Part shown: piece by piece, positions 1 to 8,923 of the stretch
Position numbering within the stretch: position 1 is the first letter of the stretch
How the letters are laid out: each line of letters opens with the position of its first letter
Made by a program: the position numbers and the translations under genes
Source of the DNA: Pleurotus djamor
Taxonomy: Eukaryota > Basidiomycota > Agaricomycetes > Agaricales > Pleurotaceae
DNA length: 23,222 bases
Reading direction: 5' to 3'
Assembly: GCA_029747585.1 (NCBI GenBank)
Contig: JAPEVF010000706.1
Location: 1 to 23,222 of the forward strand
Notes under the pieces: generated by a model
What the model saw: the letters and a program-made list of their open reading frames with translations, nothing else
Database searches by the model: none
Told to the model about the DNA's origin: nothing

Positions 1-440
1 TATGATCATCCCGGACGGTGTGATTCCCCGTTGTNCATGGGTCTGTCGCAGGGTTCGCCTTCTTCGACGTTGACGCTGCAAATACAAGAACATAGACAAG
101 TCAGCAAGAGGTGGCAAGTAGATGGGTGGAGGGCGTTGGGTGCAAACGAAAGGGTGCAGGTGGGTGGAATGGAATGGAAGGTGGTTGTACTTACACACCA
201 TCAAACAAGTACGCCCGTCCATGCTGTCCGTTAAACGCCTACAATCAAACAAACCACATCAACATCGGTACCAATTCCGACTCTGGCCACCGCGCTGCGA
301 TGGACATTGAAGAAGGGGAGAGAGAAAGAGGCAAGACGTACTCGGGATATCATAGAATGGATGGTAGCAAGGTGCGTCTTGCACGTCGAACATCCGTAGA
401 TACGTTCGCCGGTGAGGTAGCGTCTGTATGTCATGCCCAT
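1..440 (-). CDS. Yippee-like zinc-binding protein, 5' part (runs off left edge)
   Basis: Three exons are visible: 342..440, 195..238 and <1..75, with GT-AG introns 239..341 and 76..194. The joined protein starts MGMTYRRYLTGERIYGCSTC and continues through the Yippee signature: the first zinc half-site C-x2-C (GCSTCKTHLA), then FNGQHGRAYLFDGVVNV, then TTGNHTV. The second CxxC lies beyond the left edge, so the gene is partial. Yippee/Mis18-fold proteins are small single-domain zinc proteins; fungal members (yeast Moh1) have no firmly assigned biochemical role. The start at 440 gives the usual short N-terminus. The N at position 35 adds one base: leaving it out joins ...DRPM to TTGNHTV, while keeping it breaks the frame. 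This is most likely an assembly error, not a pseudogene. Family assignment is very secure; function is unknown. Confidence 0.92.
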
Positions 441-548
441 TGTTTCTACTTCTGCTTATGTGAGAGATGTAGGGAGATTTGAGGTACGACTTCGGGGTCT
501 ATGAGATGAGATTGAGGCTTTGTTAAGTGTCAAGGGGAGACGATGGAG

Positions 549-607
549 TTAGAGGGTTAAACGTTGGATGATTAGAGGGTTGGGTTAGATGGAAGAGAGT
601 TAGAGGG
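549..607 (+). repeat. Three copies of TTAGAGGG
   Basis: The octamer TTAGAGGG occurs exactly at 549, 572 and 600, with a GGGTTAG between the second and third copies. It resembles a degenerate telomere-type motif but is too dispersed to be a true interstitial telomere array. It lies 110-170 bp upstream of the Yippee-like start, so it could equally be a set of protein-binding sites read as CCCTCTAA on the transcribed strand. Confidence 0.5.
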
Positions 608-825
608 TAGTGACGTATAATTGAGATGCAAGATAAAGCGCAAGGGAGGTTAAGCACAAGGCAAGGGAGGCTTAGGGAAGGGGGAGGAGGGAAACGAGAT
701 GACGGTGGAAGGGGTGGATGTGTCTTATATAGAGTAAAACCTGGCCTGTCGTGTGAAGGGGAGAGGGGTTCAGATAAGTCAACGACCAGGAAATTTACAT
801 TATTACTTTCAATTATATTACTTGG

Positions 826-845
826 AATTACTTTGGAAAGTAATT
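826..845. repeat. Perfect inverted repeat, 9-bp arms, 2-nt spacer
   Basis: AATTACTTT at 826-834 is followed by GG and its exact reverse complement AAAGTAATT at 837-845. A partial direct copy (AATTATATTACTT) lies just upstream. The repeat sits in an AT-rich patch of the divergent intergenic region. It could be a dimeric transcription-factor site or a small hairpin; no function can be read from sequence. Confidence 0.6.
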
Positions 846-1642
846 ATTTTACGGATTACAAGGGTTTATTATTTCACGCCGGCCGGTCATATTCTCCTGC
901 GCAGACTGAGATACGCAAATGGATATAATCATCCGTCTCTGCTCTCCTGCTCTGGATCTACTTAGCTTGTTGCCTGGAATGTGACTAGCTTCAGAGTTCA
1001 CGGATCTGTACATAGAGGGATTGAGTAGTCACTTGGACGTTTTGAGAAATTATTTCGATTTATCAATGATCGTCAAAGGTTAGCGATTTACTTATATCCC
1101 TCCATGCCAGTGCCAAGCCAAAGAACACCTTCTCTGCAGCTTCTATCAAAGCTCACGTCGTGTGCACTGCAAGTATAAGGTCCAAGGGTATCTCGGAGTG
1201 CGCAGGAATCGAGGGAGATAACCTTTAGCTATGGGTCGCCTGTAAACTGTGGAACGTACTTGGAAAAACTTTGTGTGAGTTTCCTGCGATCTATGTCCGC
1301 TAATGCATCCCATCCGCCTAAATCCCAGCGTCGAAAGGCTTTGACGCGTGACGGCCTTCCATAATTTATCCGTTCCAACTATCGATAGTCGGGTTACCAC
1401 GTTTAGCGGTTTACTCGGTTGTCATACAATGTCACTGTGAANTTTTTTCTTCGTAAATCGCGTCGTTACTCTGCTTATCTTCGGGTACTCATTGGGAATC
1501 GATTAGTTGAGAGATCGAGCCTGTGTTATCGGACTGGTACTCTTACTCGAAGCATCTGCATCTGTGTTTGGTAACCGACGATCTATAGACTGGATATGGG
1601 ATTGACACTTGACATGAAGGACACGGTTATGGTTATGGTTGG

Positions 1643-1669
1643 CTGGGCGCGGTTATTTATCTCGCCCAG
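1643..1669. repeat. Short GC-rich hairpin
   Basis: CTGGGCG at 1643-1649 pairs exactly with CGCCCAG at 1663-1669 around a 13-nt AT-rich loop. There is no poly-T tract or gene end beside it, so it is not read as a terminator. Its role is unknown. Confidence 0.4.
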
Positions 1670-2459
1670 ACTCTCCTTGGACTCTCAGTGGATTCTCTGA
1701 AGTTATGATAAATATCCTCATAGAAGATCAAGAGTACTACCGTAATATCGTTGCATCATTGTATCATAATTGATATCATCGAGATAAATATGATATGATA
1801 TTATCATACGTACCTAAGAAGTGCCAACCCGTTCTCATGCGAAGTACTTAGTATACACTTCCATGTTACATGTTACACAGCTCTGACTACGTAAAGAAAT
1901 GTGTGTAGTTTGGAACGTGTAATTATAGTCGTAAATCGTGTCTTTTGCGTGTGTCTGGAACAAGGGAATCATTGCAAAGGTGACTAGATGACAAGAAAGC
2001 ATGAGTTTCGAGTTTCGACGTAGTCAGATGATGGATGAATGTATCATATATCATAGATCATAGATTTAACGTGTTGGAGGGATGGAAGGGGGAGGCCTGG
2101 CTACACAGCTGCAAGCCAGCCTCGTGTATCGTTCGAAATCGAATCCATCGCAGAAACACACCTTCAATCGGCCAAGGGCCAAGAAGCACAGGGGCTGTTA
2201 GGGGTACCCGTGGGAAAGCTTGCAAATGGTTATGTGGCCGCGTGGGAACAATTGTGGTTAAGTCAGCCGGAAAGATGATCGCTTCTTGGAGCTGTCCAGT
2301 CAACGCGGCCAGGCTGCCCTTCATCCAACACTCGTAAAACCACACACACATACCAACCACTGATAACCGGCTCGAACTCACCCTACTTGGCTTGTTTCAC
2401 ACAGGCGTTAATTCAGATTCAGTTCACGCAATCGGGCGGCGCGTGGGCAGCCTTTCTCC

Positions 2460-5103
2460 ATGGCTTCGTCGTTGGCTGTTCCTCGATCCACCACCACCAC
2501 CACCACCTCTGCTAATACGAATACGAACACGAATACTGCTGCTGCTGCGAATAGGACTGTTAAGACAACGCTGAAACGACCTGCGCCGGGCCCGTTAGCC
2601 GCTGAAAGACACACGAAGCTTCGAAGGACATCGCGTCGTTCGCATATGGATCAACGAAGGACGGGCAATGGGCATGCAAATAATGCCCATGCGAATCTGA
2701 CGGCGAGGTGGATATCGTTTTCGATAGATGGGTTTAAGTTGGTGTATGAGACGATTTCGCAGTTCTTACCTGGTACGTCGTTGTGTGGTGGNTTTTTTCT
2801 TGGGAAGAGGTGGTGGTTTCTGACAAGCGCGTTTTTTTTTTGTGGTGGTTGGGGTTTTGGTTTTGATTGTGGTGGTTGTGGTGTGTAGGTGGTGGTCACT
2901 CGAACAATGTCGACTTGACGATTACGTCGCATCCACCGCGGTCGGCCTCTTCTTCCACGACACCATCTCCAACCAACTCGATACCACAACAGGTGGTTGA
3001 TCCGTCTACTCTCACACCACGAACGTATCTCAACAACAAAAGAAAGAAGGCTATCATACATGGACATGGACACCCGCAACCACATCCACAACACCCACAC
3101 TCGCGCGACGACAACCCACATCTTATACCCTTACCACCCTCTCCTCCTTCGTCTCTCAGACAGGAAGGCAAACGAAGGTCGTATTACCTCGAATCAGCAG
3201 CAGCAGCAGAGGCGGCACCGAGGAATCAACCAGTTTATGGGAATCAAGTCGCGAGTAGCTCGAGGGTGCGACTTGTTGACCGTTCGCCACCGTATGCCAC
3301 TACGAACACCACGACGACGAACACGACGACAACGCCGGAATCGTCTTCTTCGTCGCAACCAAGTTGGAAACGCCCGAGAAAATCGATAGAGTCGTCGCCT
3401 TCGGTTGAGATTGTTAGTTCGAATGTTGGGAACCCGACTTCGAATTCGAACCCGATAATGGCGAATGGGAGTGGTGTGTCGCAGACAAAGCCGGTTGTGA
3501 GAGCGTATAAGAATCGGGAGCATATATTTGCGAAACAGGTGCGTGGGCTTGAGTATTCCCTTGAGAGACCGACTGACGGGTTGGTGTTTTGGTTTGTGGG
3601 AATAGCATAAACAACGAGTTCAGGAAGAGAGGAAGGCTAGTCGGTTGGAGATGGAGACGGAGTTGTATGGGTATGAACGGCAGCGTGGTATGTTCTTCAT
3701 CATTCATGGAGCTGTGGAAGTCAAACTGATTGGAATGAATCGGGCGCATAGGCTATCAGTCGAGTTTGGATGATTTCAGAGGTCTTCTGAGTTATCGGGC
3801 TGGTCTTGAGAGGTTACAGCCTCGGGATATTCTGTCTCGTACGTTCTTCCGTGGTTGTCTCTTCTTTACCTCAGCTGATTGGCTCTCTGCATTTCAGCAT
3901 CGTCTTCTCTTACCGATTTACGGGAATTGTCCAACCCATTAAGTCGTAACCGTCGATATTCCTTCGCCGATGTGAGACATATCGCCCACTTTTCCCTGGT
4001 GTTCTTCATTCTCACTACCTTTACCATCGATAGGCCGATGGCATGTTCCTCCAACGCGCACTCGAAAAAGCCCGTGCAACCTTTAACGGACCCAAACCCG
4101 CAAAACCCTTCATCCCCTCCTACGAACAACTCCAACTCCGTAACCGTCACGTCGATGAAGCAATCGAAAATCGTCTCCGACCGAAACGGCCGCCGGTGCC
4201 GTTACAGCTGCCCCCAGCGGACGACGCGAAGGTTAATGAGATATTGTCGAAGAGGGGGGTGGTGTCGAAGTTTGAGCGGTCGCAGGTGTCGAGTGATGAT
4301 TTGGCGCGGTTGAGGCCGGCGCAGTGGTTGAATGATGAGATTATTAATTTTTATGGGGCGTTGTTGACGAGTCGCTCCGAGGGAGGGGGGAAGGAGAATG
4401 TGAAGGGTGGGAGTGGGGCGAAGAAGATCAAGGCGCATTATTTTAATACGTTCTTTTGGCCGAAGATTTTGGAGGGGTATGAAAAGTCGAGGTTGGCAAA
4501 GTGGACGAAAAAGGCGAGTTTTTTGTTTGCTTTTGGGTATTTGGGTGGGCGTAAGCTGACCTGGTGTTGATTGAAGGTTGATATCTTTGAGAAGGATGTT
4601 GTGCTTTTGCCTATCAACCATAGTAATGCCCATTGGACGTCTGCTGCTATCAATTTCCGCAAGAAGAGGATTGAAGCGTATGATAGTTTGGGCAGTGATC
4701 AGACGTCGGTTATGAATGTATGCTCCGTCCTCTCTCTCTCGTTCTCCGAATGATGCATACTGACTGTGTAACTTCCCCGTAGGCGTTACGTGGATATGTC
4801 GATGCTGAACATCGTAACAAAAAGAAAAAGCCGTTTGACTTTACTGGTTGGGAGAATTACTCGCCCAGTGTAAGTTGTCATTCTCTACGTTTACACGAAA
4901 ACATGTCTCTTATATTATACGTTTGCCAATAGGACACGCCGCAACAGGAAAACGCCTTCGACTGTGGAGTCTTCACTTGCACTATCCTCGAATACATCTC
5001 GCGCGGCGAGGAGAAGTTTGACTTTGGTCAGAAGCATATGCCGTACTTCCGCCGACGGATGATTCTGGAGATTGGGACTGCGCAGCTACGCGACCAGCCA
5101 TAG
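2460..5103 (+). CDS. ULP1: Ulp1/SENP-type SUMO protease (C48 cysteine peptidase)
   Basis: Nine exons: 2460..2772, 2889..3538, 3606..3687, 3752..3838, 3898..3971, 4034..4513, 4577..4717, 4783..4869, 4933..5103; 694 residues. Ulp1 enzymes mature SUMO precursors and remove SUMO from proteins, often at the nuclear pore. Residues 1-400 are low-complexity (Thr/Asn, Ser, Pro, basic) and probably regulatory. The protease domain is about 485-694: RLRPAQWLNDEIINFYGALL near 493-512, HYFNTFFWPKI near 537, then catalytic His581 (NAHW), Asp598 (EAYDSLG), oxyanion Gln643 and nucleophile Cys649 (NAFDCGVF). The full triad is present, so it should be active. A Gly/Ser/Lys-rich loop (about 515-535) sits inside the domain. 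Intron 4514..4576 begins GC rather than GT; joining there gives KWTKK-VDIF, as the family expects. The last intron splits the domain just before the Gln-Cys motif. Intron 1 carries an N at 2792. The start is the first in-frame ATG of the long first exon. It is tail-to-tail with BET1. Confidence 0.95.
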
Positions 5104-5397
5104 GTTTCGTTTTCCATTTACCCTGCTCGCATTTCGTCTCGCTTTGAGATACGGTCTGTGCATGGACTTATATATTATCTTTATGTTTGCTTGCTATAAT
5201 CTGCTTTCGTTCGTGTGTAGTTATAGAAATGGGCTTCTCTGGCTTCTGCATCCTTTGTGCAGAGAGATTGGGGTGTGATGTGATGCGTGAACCGTGTATT
5301 ATTGCTCCGATATGTGGTATGAGAAGAAGAAGAAGAAGAAAACTGCGATAGTGGTAAGGGTACGAGTAGGCTGAGGAAGACATGGGAGGTATGGGGA

Positions 5398-5998
5398 TTA
5401 TCGGCGAAACCACCATACGACGATGAAGAACCAGAAGACTAGGACGAGGAAGACGATGTACCATAGCCAGCGGCAGCCTTGTCGTTCGGCCATGTTGTTC
5501 ATTCGTCGAAAAGTGCCTGAGAGGATGCCAGACGTTTCGGCGAATGCATCGTTCTAGCAAAGGTTTAGCGTATGTATTGGGTTTCAAAAAAGAGGTGGGA
5601 CTGACCATCTGGCTCAGTTGTATCGTAGACTCTCTGACTTCGTTTCCGATACCTATCGTCAACTAACTCATAGCGTGAATGAGACGTAGGACTATTCCGC
5701 GGAAGAGACTCACTCACATCCTTCAAGAGTTTTACTTTCCCACTAAGACCCTCGAGGGCTTCATCGTTTTGGTTTTCCAGATCATCAGCGTAGCGTTGCC
5801 CGCTTGGTTGGTATTGCGGCGTATGCGAATGCGGGTCGTAAGGTGTGGACCGGCCAGAGGAAGGAGGCGTTACGCCGAGAAGGGAGGACCTGTCCCGGAG
5901 AGAAGAGGAAGTTTGTTGTCTTATCCTGGGTGCTCTTCACGTTGGGTGAGAAACGGGGGAAGAGGAGGAGAGGAGGAAGGAGCGCACCGTTGTGACAT
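5398..5998 (-). CDS. BET1: Bet1 Qc-SNARE, ER-Golgi vesicle fusion
   Basis: Four exons: 5988..5998, 5718..5925, 5606..5662, 5398..5553; 143 residues, matching yeast Bet1 (142). Bet1 works with Sed5, Bos1 and Sec22 in fusion of COPII vesicles with the Golgi. A Ser/Pro/Tyr-rich N-terminus is followed by the SNARE helix: ENQNDEALEGLSGKVKLLKD, LTIGIGNEVRESTIQLSQM, NDAFAETSGILSGTFRRM. A single C-terminal transmembrane anchor (LWYIVFLVLVFWFFIVVWW) leaves a two-Arg lumenal end. The IGNEVRES stretch and the TFRRMNNMAERQG juxtamembrane part are typical of Bet1. The first coding exon is only 11 nt (MSQ plus two bases); this start was chosen because its phase joins the next exon without a stop. That start is the least certain part of the model. 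The gene is divergent from CDT1 over 268 bp. Confidence 0.9.
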
Positions 5999-6266
5999 TT
6001 TGAGAAGTAAAGATTCGTCTGGAGTCGTGTCACTCACTGCCCAGCGAAGTGTTCAAAGTCGGTGACGCCGATATTTGGTTTCCACGCGTATGCCAAATAA
6101 AGGGTCCGGCGCGATCACATTGTTGTGGTTGAACCATTCCCCAGACCAGACCATTCCAACTTTGCGACACACCATCACCATCGTCTCTCTTTCGCGCTCT
6201 TCATCACTCTTTTTGAAGAAGTCACCGAGTCCGATAGGGACTTTGGACGCGTTTAGACACGACATC
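5999..6266. promoter_or_regulatory. Divergent promoter between BET1 and CDT1
   Basis: These 268 bp separate the two start codons on opposite strands, so both promoters must lie here or overlap the first exons. No clear TATA element was seen. A 23-codon open frame on the minus strand is discussed under rejected items. Confidence 0.6.
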
Positions 6267-8281
6267 ATGAGCGATATTTATGCCAACCTTCAAGTATCCC
6301 CGAAGAAGAAGAAAAGATGTCCACCGGAGGACGATGACCTCACGTTTACACCCAAGAAACTTAGGCTGGCGTGCGTAGCTAACTATGACATCCATTTGTA
6401 CTGAGCTAACGGAACGAATGAACCGATAGGCCTCCGACGCCACCAGCGACCATAACGCGCAAAACCGCACAGACAACTGTGTCCACTTTGCCACCACATC
6501 TATCGCGTTTGCATGCAATTCAGACTAGATTGCAACATGCTATCTCTCATGCACTAGCTACCTGTGCCGTATCTCCTACGTCAGACACGGGTATCGTGCG
6601 GAATGTGCTGAACCACATTTCTCTGGCTACATATGCTGGCCTTTCCACTCAGTTCGAGGTGGAGGACCTTAAACGACTTTGCTGGGTTTGGGAATGGGAT
6701 GGGAAGCCTCTGAAGCCTACGGCTGTGGTTAAAGCCAATGACGAAGAAGAGGATAATCCCTTCTTGGATGCCGAACCTGCAAATCCGTTCTTGGAATCGG
6801 AGACCCCCCAGCCTCCGAAAGATTGGACGAGGGGAGCTATGGGTTTCGTGATCAGTACCACCACCCACCATTCGAAACGTGAAGGCAAACGAGTTCCTGC
6901 GTATGGGATTGGTATCGAAGTCGAAATGGATATTGATAAAGATATGGGTGGCGGTATGGCAGCCGTAGCTCGTTGGACAGCTTCTAGCGAGAAGCGACGC
7001 GATGCATTCAAGAAGAAGCTGGAGCTTTGGGCAGAGGTAAGATTGCATTCCAATTGAACAAGTACTTCTCAGCTAATTAGTTTTGTCTTCAGCTACACAT
7101 CGATGTCGAACCAGTTCCACAGATCCCACTAGCTGACATACCAGATCTCCCTGTCGCTCCAAAGACATCGTCACTCACTCGGCTGCTGGCCGCCGCGTCG
7201 CCCAAGGCTGCTGGCTCATCGTCATCCTCTCCTTCCAAGCTCCCCGAAATGCCTTCTTCGCCCACTCATGGATCCAAATCACCTTCCAAGTCCATTGCAA
7301 GGTCTTTAACTGCGTCACCTACCAAGTTGTTCCCCCTCCTATCACCCACAAAGAAGTCTGCTATAGCACGACCGTTCACCATCCCTTCCGTTCCCTCCAC
7401 TCCCTCGGCACGCGCTGAGAAGAAGAGCTCCATCGCGTTCCCTGTAACGCCATCATCCCATCACAGCAGCTCGAGCTCAATAAAGGCACTTCTTACGCCC
7501 CGAACACCAAGAACCTCAATGTCGGATGATTCCTCCGAATGTTCAACGCCTACACACCAACGAGGTTCGATCGCGACCACAGCCCCCGAAACACCTTCGA
7601 CATCCCGTAGGCAAGCCCTATACGAACGAATTCGCCAACGATCGCTCAGTGCCTCACCGACCAAAATACCTACTGCTGCTACTCATGGCGCAGGTGGAAG
7701 TTCTCTCACTCGAGACCAGATGCTGAAACTCAGCCAAGACGAGATGAGACGCCGTTGCCTCCTTGGTCGTCTAGGCGGTGTTGCCGAAAGTGTATGGATG
7801 TACGACATTTTCTCATCTCCTTTGTTTCGCGCAATGTAGCTTACTCTATTCGCATAGGTTGTTCTCTAACCCCACAGGATCGACCGCAACACCTTCTCGC
7901 AAACGCAGAGCCCTGCGCACCTCTGAAGTCGCCGCTGCCGTAGTCAAATCCTCACCCGTCCCAATTTCTTCCGCCGAGGCATCCGAATCACTTGCGTTAC
8001 TCACGAAATTATGTCCGTTTTTCTTGAGGAAATTGGATATCGCCAAGGAAGAGTGGCTTGAGATGCCCGCACCTGCTGTCCCTGCCAATGCTACTCTTGC
8101 TGTTCCTGATGGCGGATCACCCACGAAGTCTCCTTCCAAGACAGCTCCACCTAGTCCTGGGAGAGCACAGGATAGCGAAAAGGAGTTATTGACGAGGAGC
8201 CCTCGTCGCGTGAAGAGAGAGACGGGTGGTCTCAGAGAGGTCCGCGAAATCATTCGAAGGGAACTCGAGCTCCAGGATTGA
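6267..8281 (+). CDS. CDT1: DNA replication licensing factor Cdt1
   Basis: Four exons: 6267..6370, 6430..7036, 7093..7789, 7878..8281; 603 residues. Cdt1 works with ORC and Cdc6 to load the MCM2-7 helicase in G1. About 55-240 resembles the geminin-binding-type winged helix ([18 protein letters not shown], then [20 protein letters not shown]), and the C-terminus (about 505-603, [12 protein letters not shown] to [18 protein letters not shown]) fits the MCM-binding winged helix. The linker is Ser/Pro/Lys-rich and disordered, with many S/T-P-x-K/R sites ([12 protein letters not shown]), plus SPKK and TPKK near the N-terminus and a KKLRL cyclin-docking-like motif at the end of exon 1. These suggest CDK control of licensing. 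No PIP-box degron was recognised. The last intron uses GTGTAT and gives an in-phase join; the nearer AG at 7857 would shift frame. Fungal Cdt1 diverges strongly, so the name rests on the two domain signatures and architecture. Confidence 0.78.
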
Positions 8282-8923
8282 GGGAACTTTGAACCCTCAC
8301 ATCAACTTGATATTTCTATTCTCATCACGCATCGTTCATGTCATCACCAACATATTGTTTTGTCCGCCCTCGCGTCACCCTTCCTACATCCGATTTGTAC
8401 CCTTTCATAGTTTTGTCTTCTCACTCTCGCACCTGTAAACATCCTTGTTGCACCAAATAGCAGTTCTTTCTGTTCAGCGAGTGATTTCTGTCATTCTGTT
8501 ATCCTTGTTCAATAAAATATCGAGTCCAAAAGATGGGAAGCGTAGGTACCATCCCGAATCTACAGGATGAAAGCGAAGGTTTGCAGTGAGGAAACATGCT
8601 AATATGGTTATAGGAAGAATAATATATGTCTACGGCTGGTGGGTGCGTTGATAAGGGTGTGTTGGGGGAGTGTGCAAGAACGGGAGGTGATGGGATAGTG
8701 GGAGAAGGGACACATGGAAGCTTGATAGCAGCATGTGTCGTGTGGTGATAGTGGCAATGGTGGTAATACTTGGTTGGTCCAAGAAGGTCAATGTCCGTTG
8801 TAATCAAAGATTCTCATGTACAAGCAACGCGATGGTGTGGGGGAAGGGGGAAGATGGGATGGTAGTAAATCAGTACAAAGTAATGTGGCAATGGTCGTGA
8901 TAGCGGATTGCGGTCGTCAAGGT
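8282..8923. other. Convergent 3' intergenic region
   Basis: This 640-bp stretch lies between the CDT1 stop and the stop of the minus-strand membrane protein gene. It holds a candidate CDT1 polyadenylation signal (AATAAA at 8511). A frame at 8499..8807 (minus) is low-complexity and unlike any known protein. No RNA gene was seen. Confidence 0.6.
8511..8516 (+). terminator. Candidate polyadenylation signal for CDT1
   Basis: AATAAA lies about 230 nt after the CDT1 stop codon in a T-rich context. This is a sequence match only; fungal polyadenylation signals are loose. Confidence 0.4.

Larger units (their letters stand above)
441..2459. other. Long divergent intergenic region between Yippee-like gene and ULP1
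   Basis: No convincing gene was found in these 2.0 kb. Open frames on either strand (for example 1146..1400 and 2058..2381, both minus) match nothing recognisable and lack splice-consistent extensions. The first 300 bp are purine-rich on the plus strand, so pyrimidine-rich upstream of the minus-strand Yippee gene, as is common in basidiomycete promoters. The stretch also has AT-rich patches near 780-860 and 1735-1815, small inverted repeats and one N at 1442 beside a poly-T run. It probably holds both promoters and 5' untranslated regions. Confidence 0.6.

Noticed and set aside
549..607. True interstitial telomere array
   Set aside because: Only three dispersed octamers, not a tandem run, and surrounded by ordinary gene space.
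1146..1400. 84-codon minus-strand frame
   Set aside because: Arg-rich with no known motif and no supporting splice sites or promoter context; likely chance.
2058..2381. 107-codon minus-strand frame in the ULP1 upstream region
   Set aside because: No recognisable domain, no splice-compatible neighbours, and composition like surrounding intergenic DNA.
6001..6110. Minus-strand open frame reading TLYLAYAWKPNIGVTDFEHF followed by a GTGAGT donor-like site
   Set aside because: It begins after a stop with no ATG, sits in the short divergent promoter, and cannot be joined in phase to BET1 except by removing the better-supported first exon. No family was recognised.
7858..7877. Alternative CDT1 acceptor at the TAG ending 7857
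   Set aside because: It would shift the frame of the last exon away from the conserved C-terminal domain; the acceptor at 7877 restores it.
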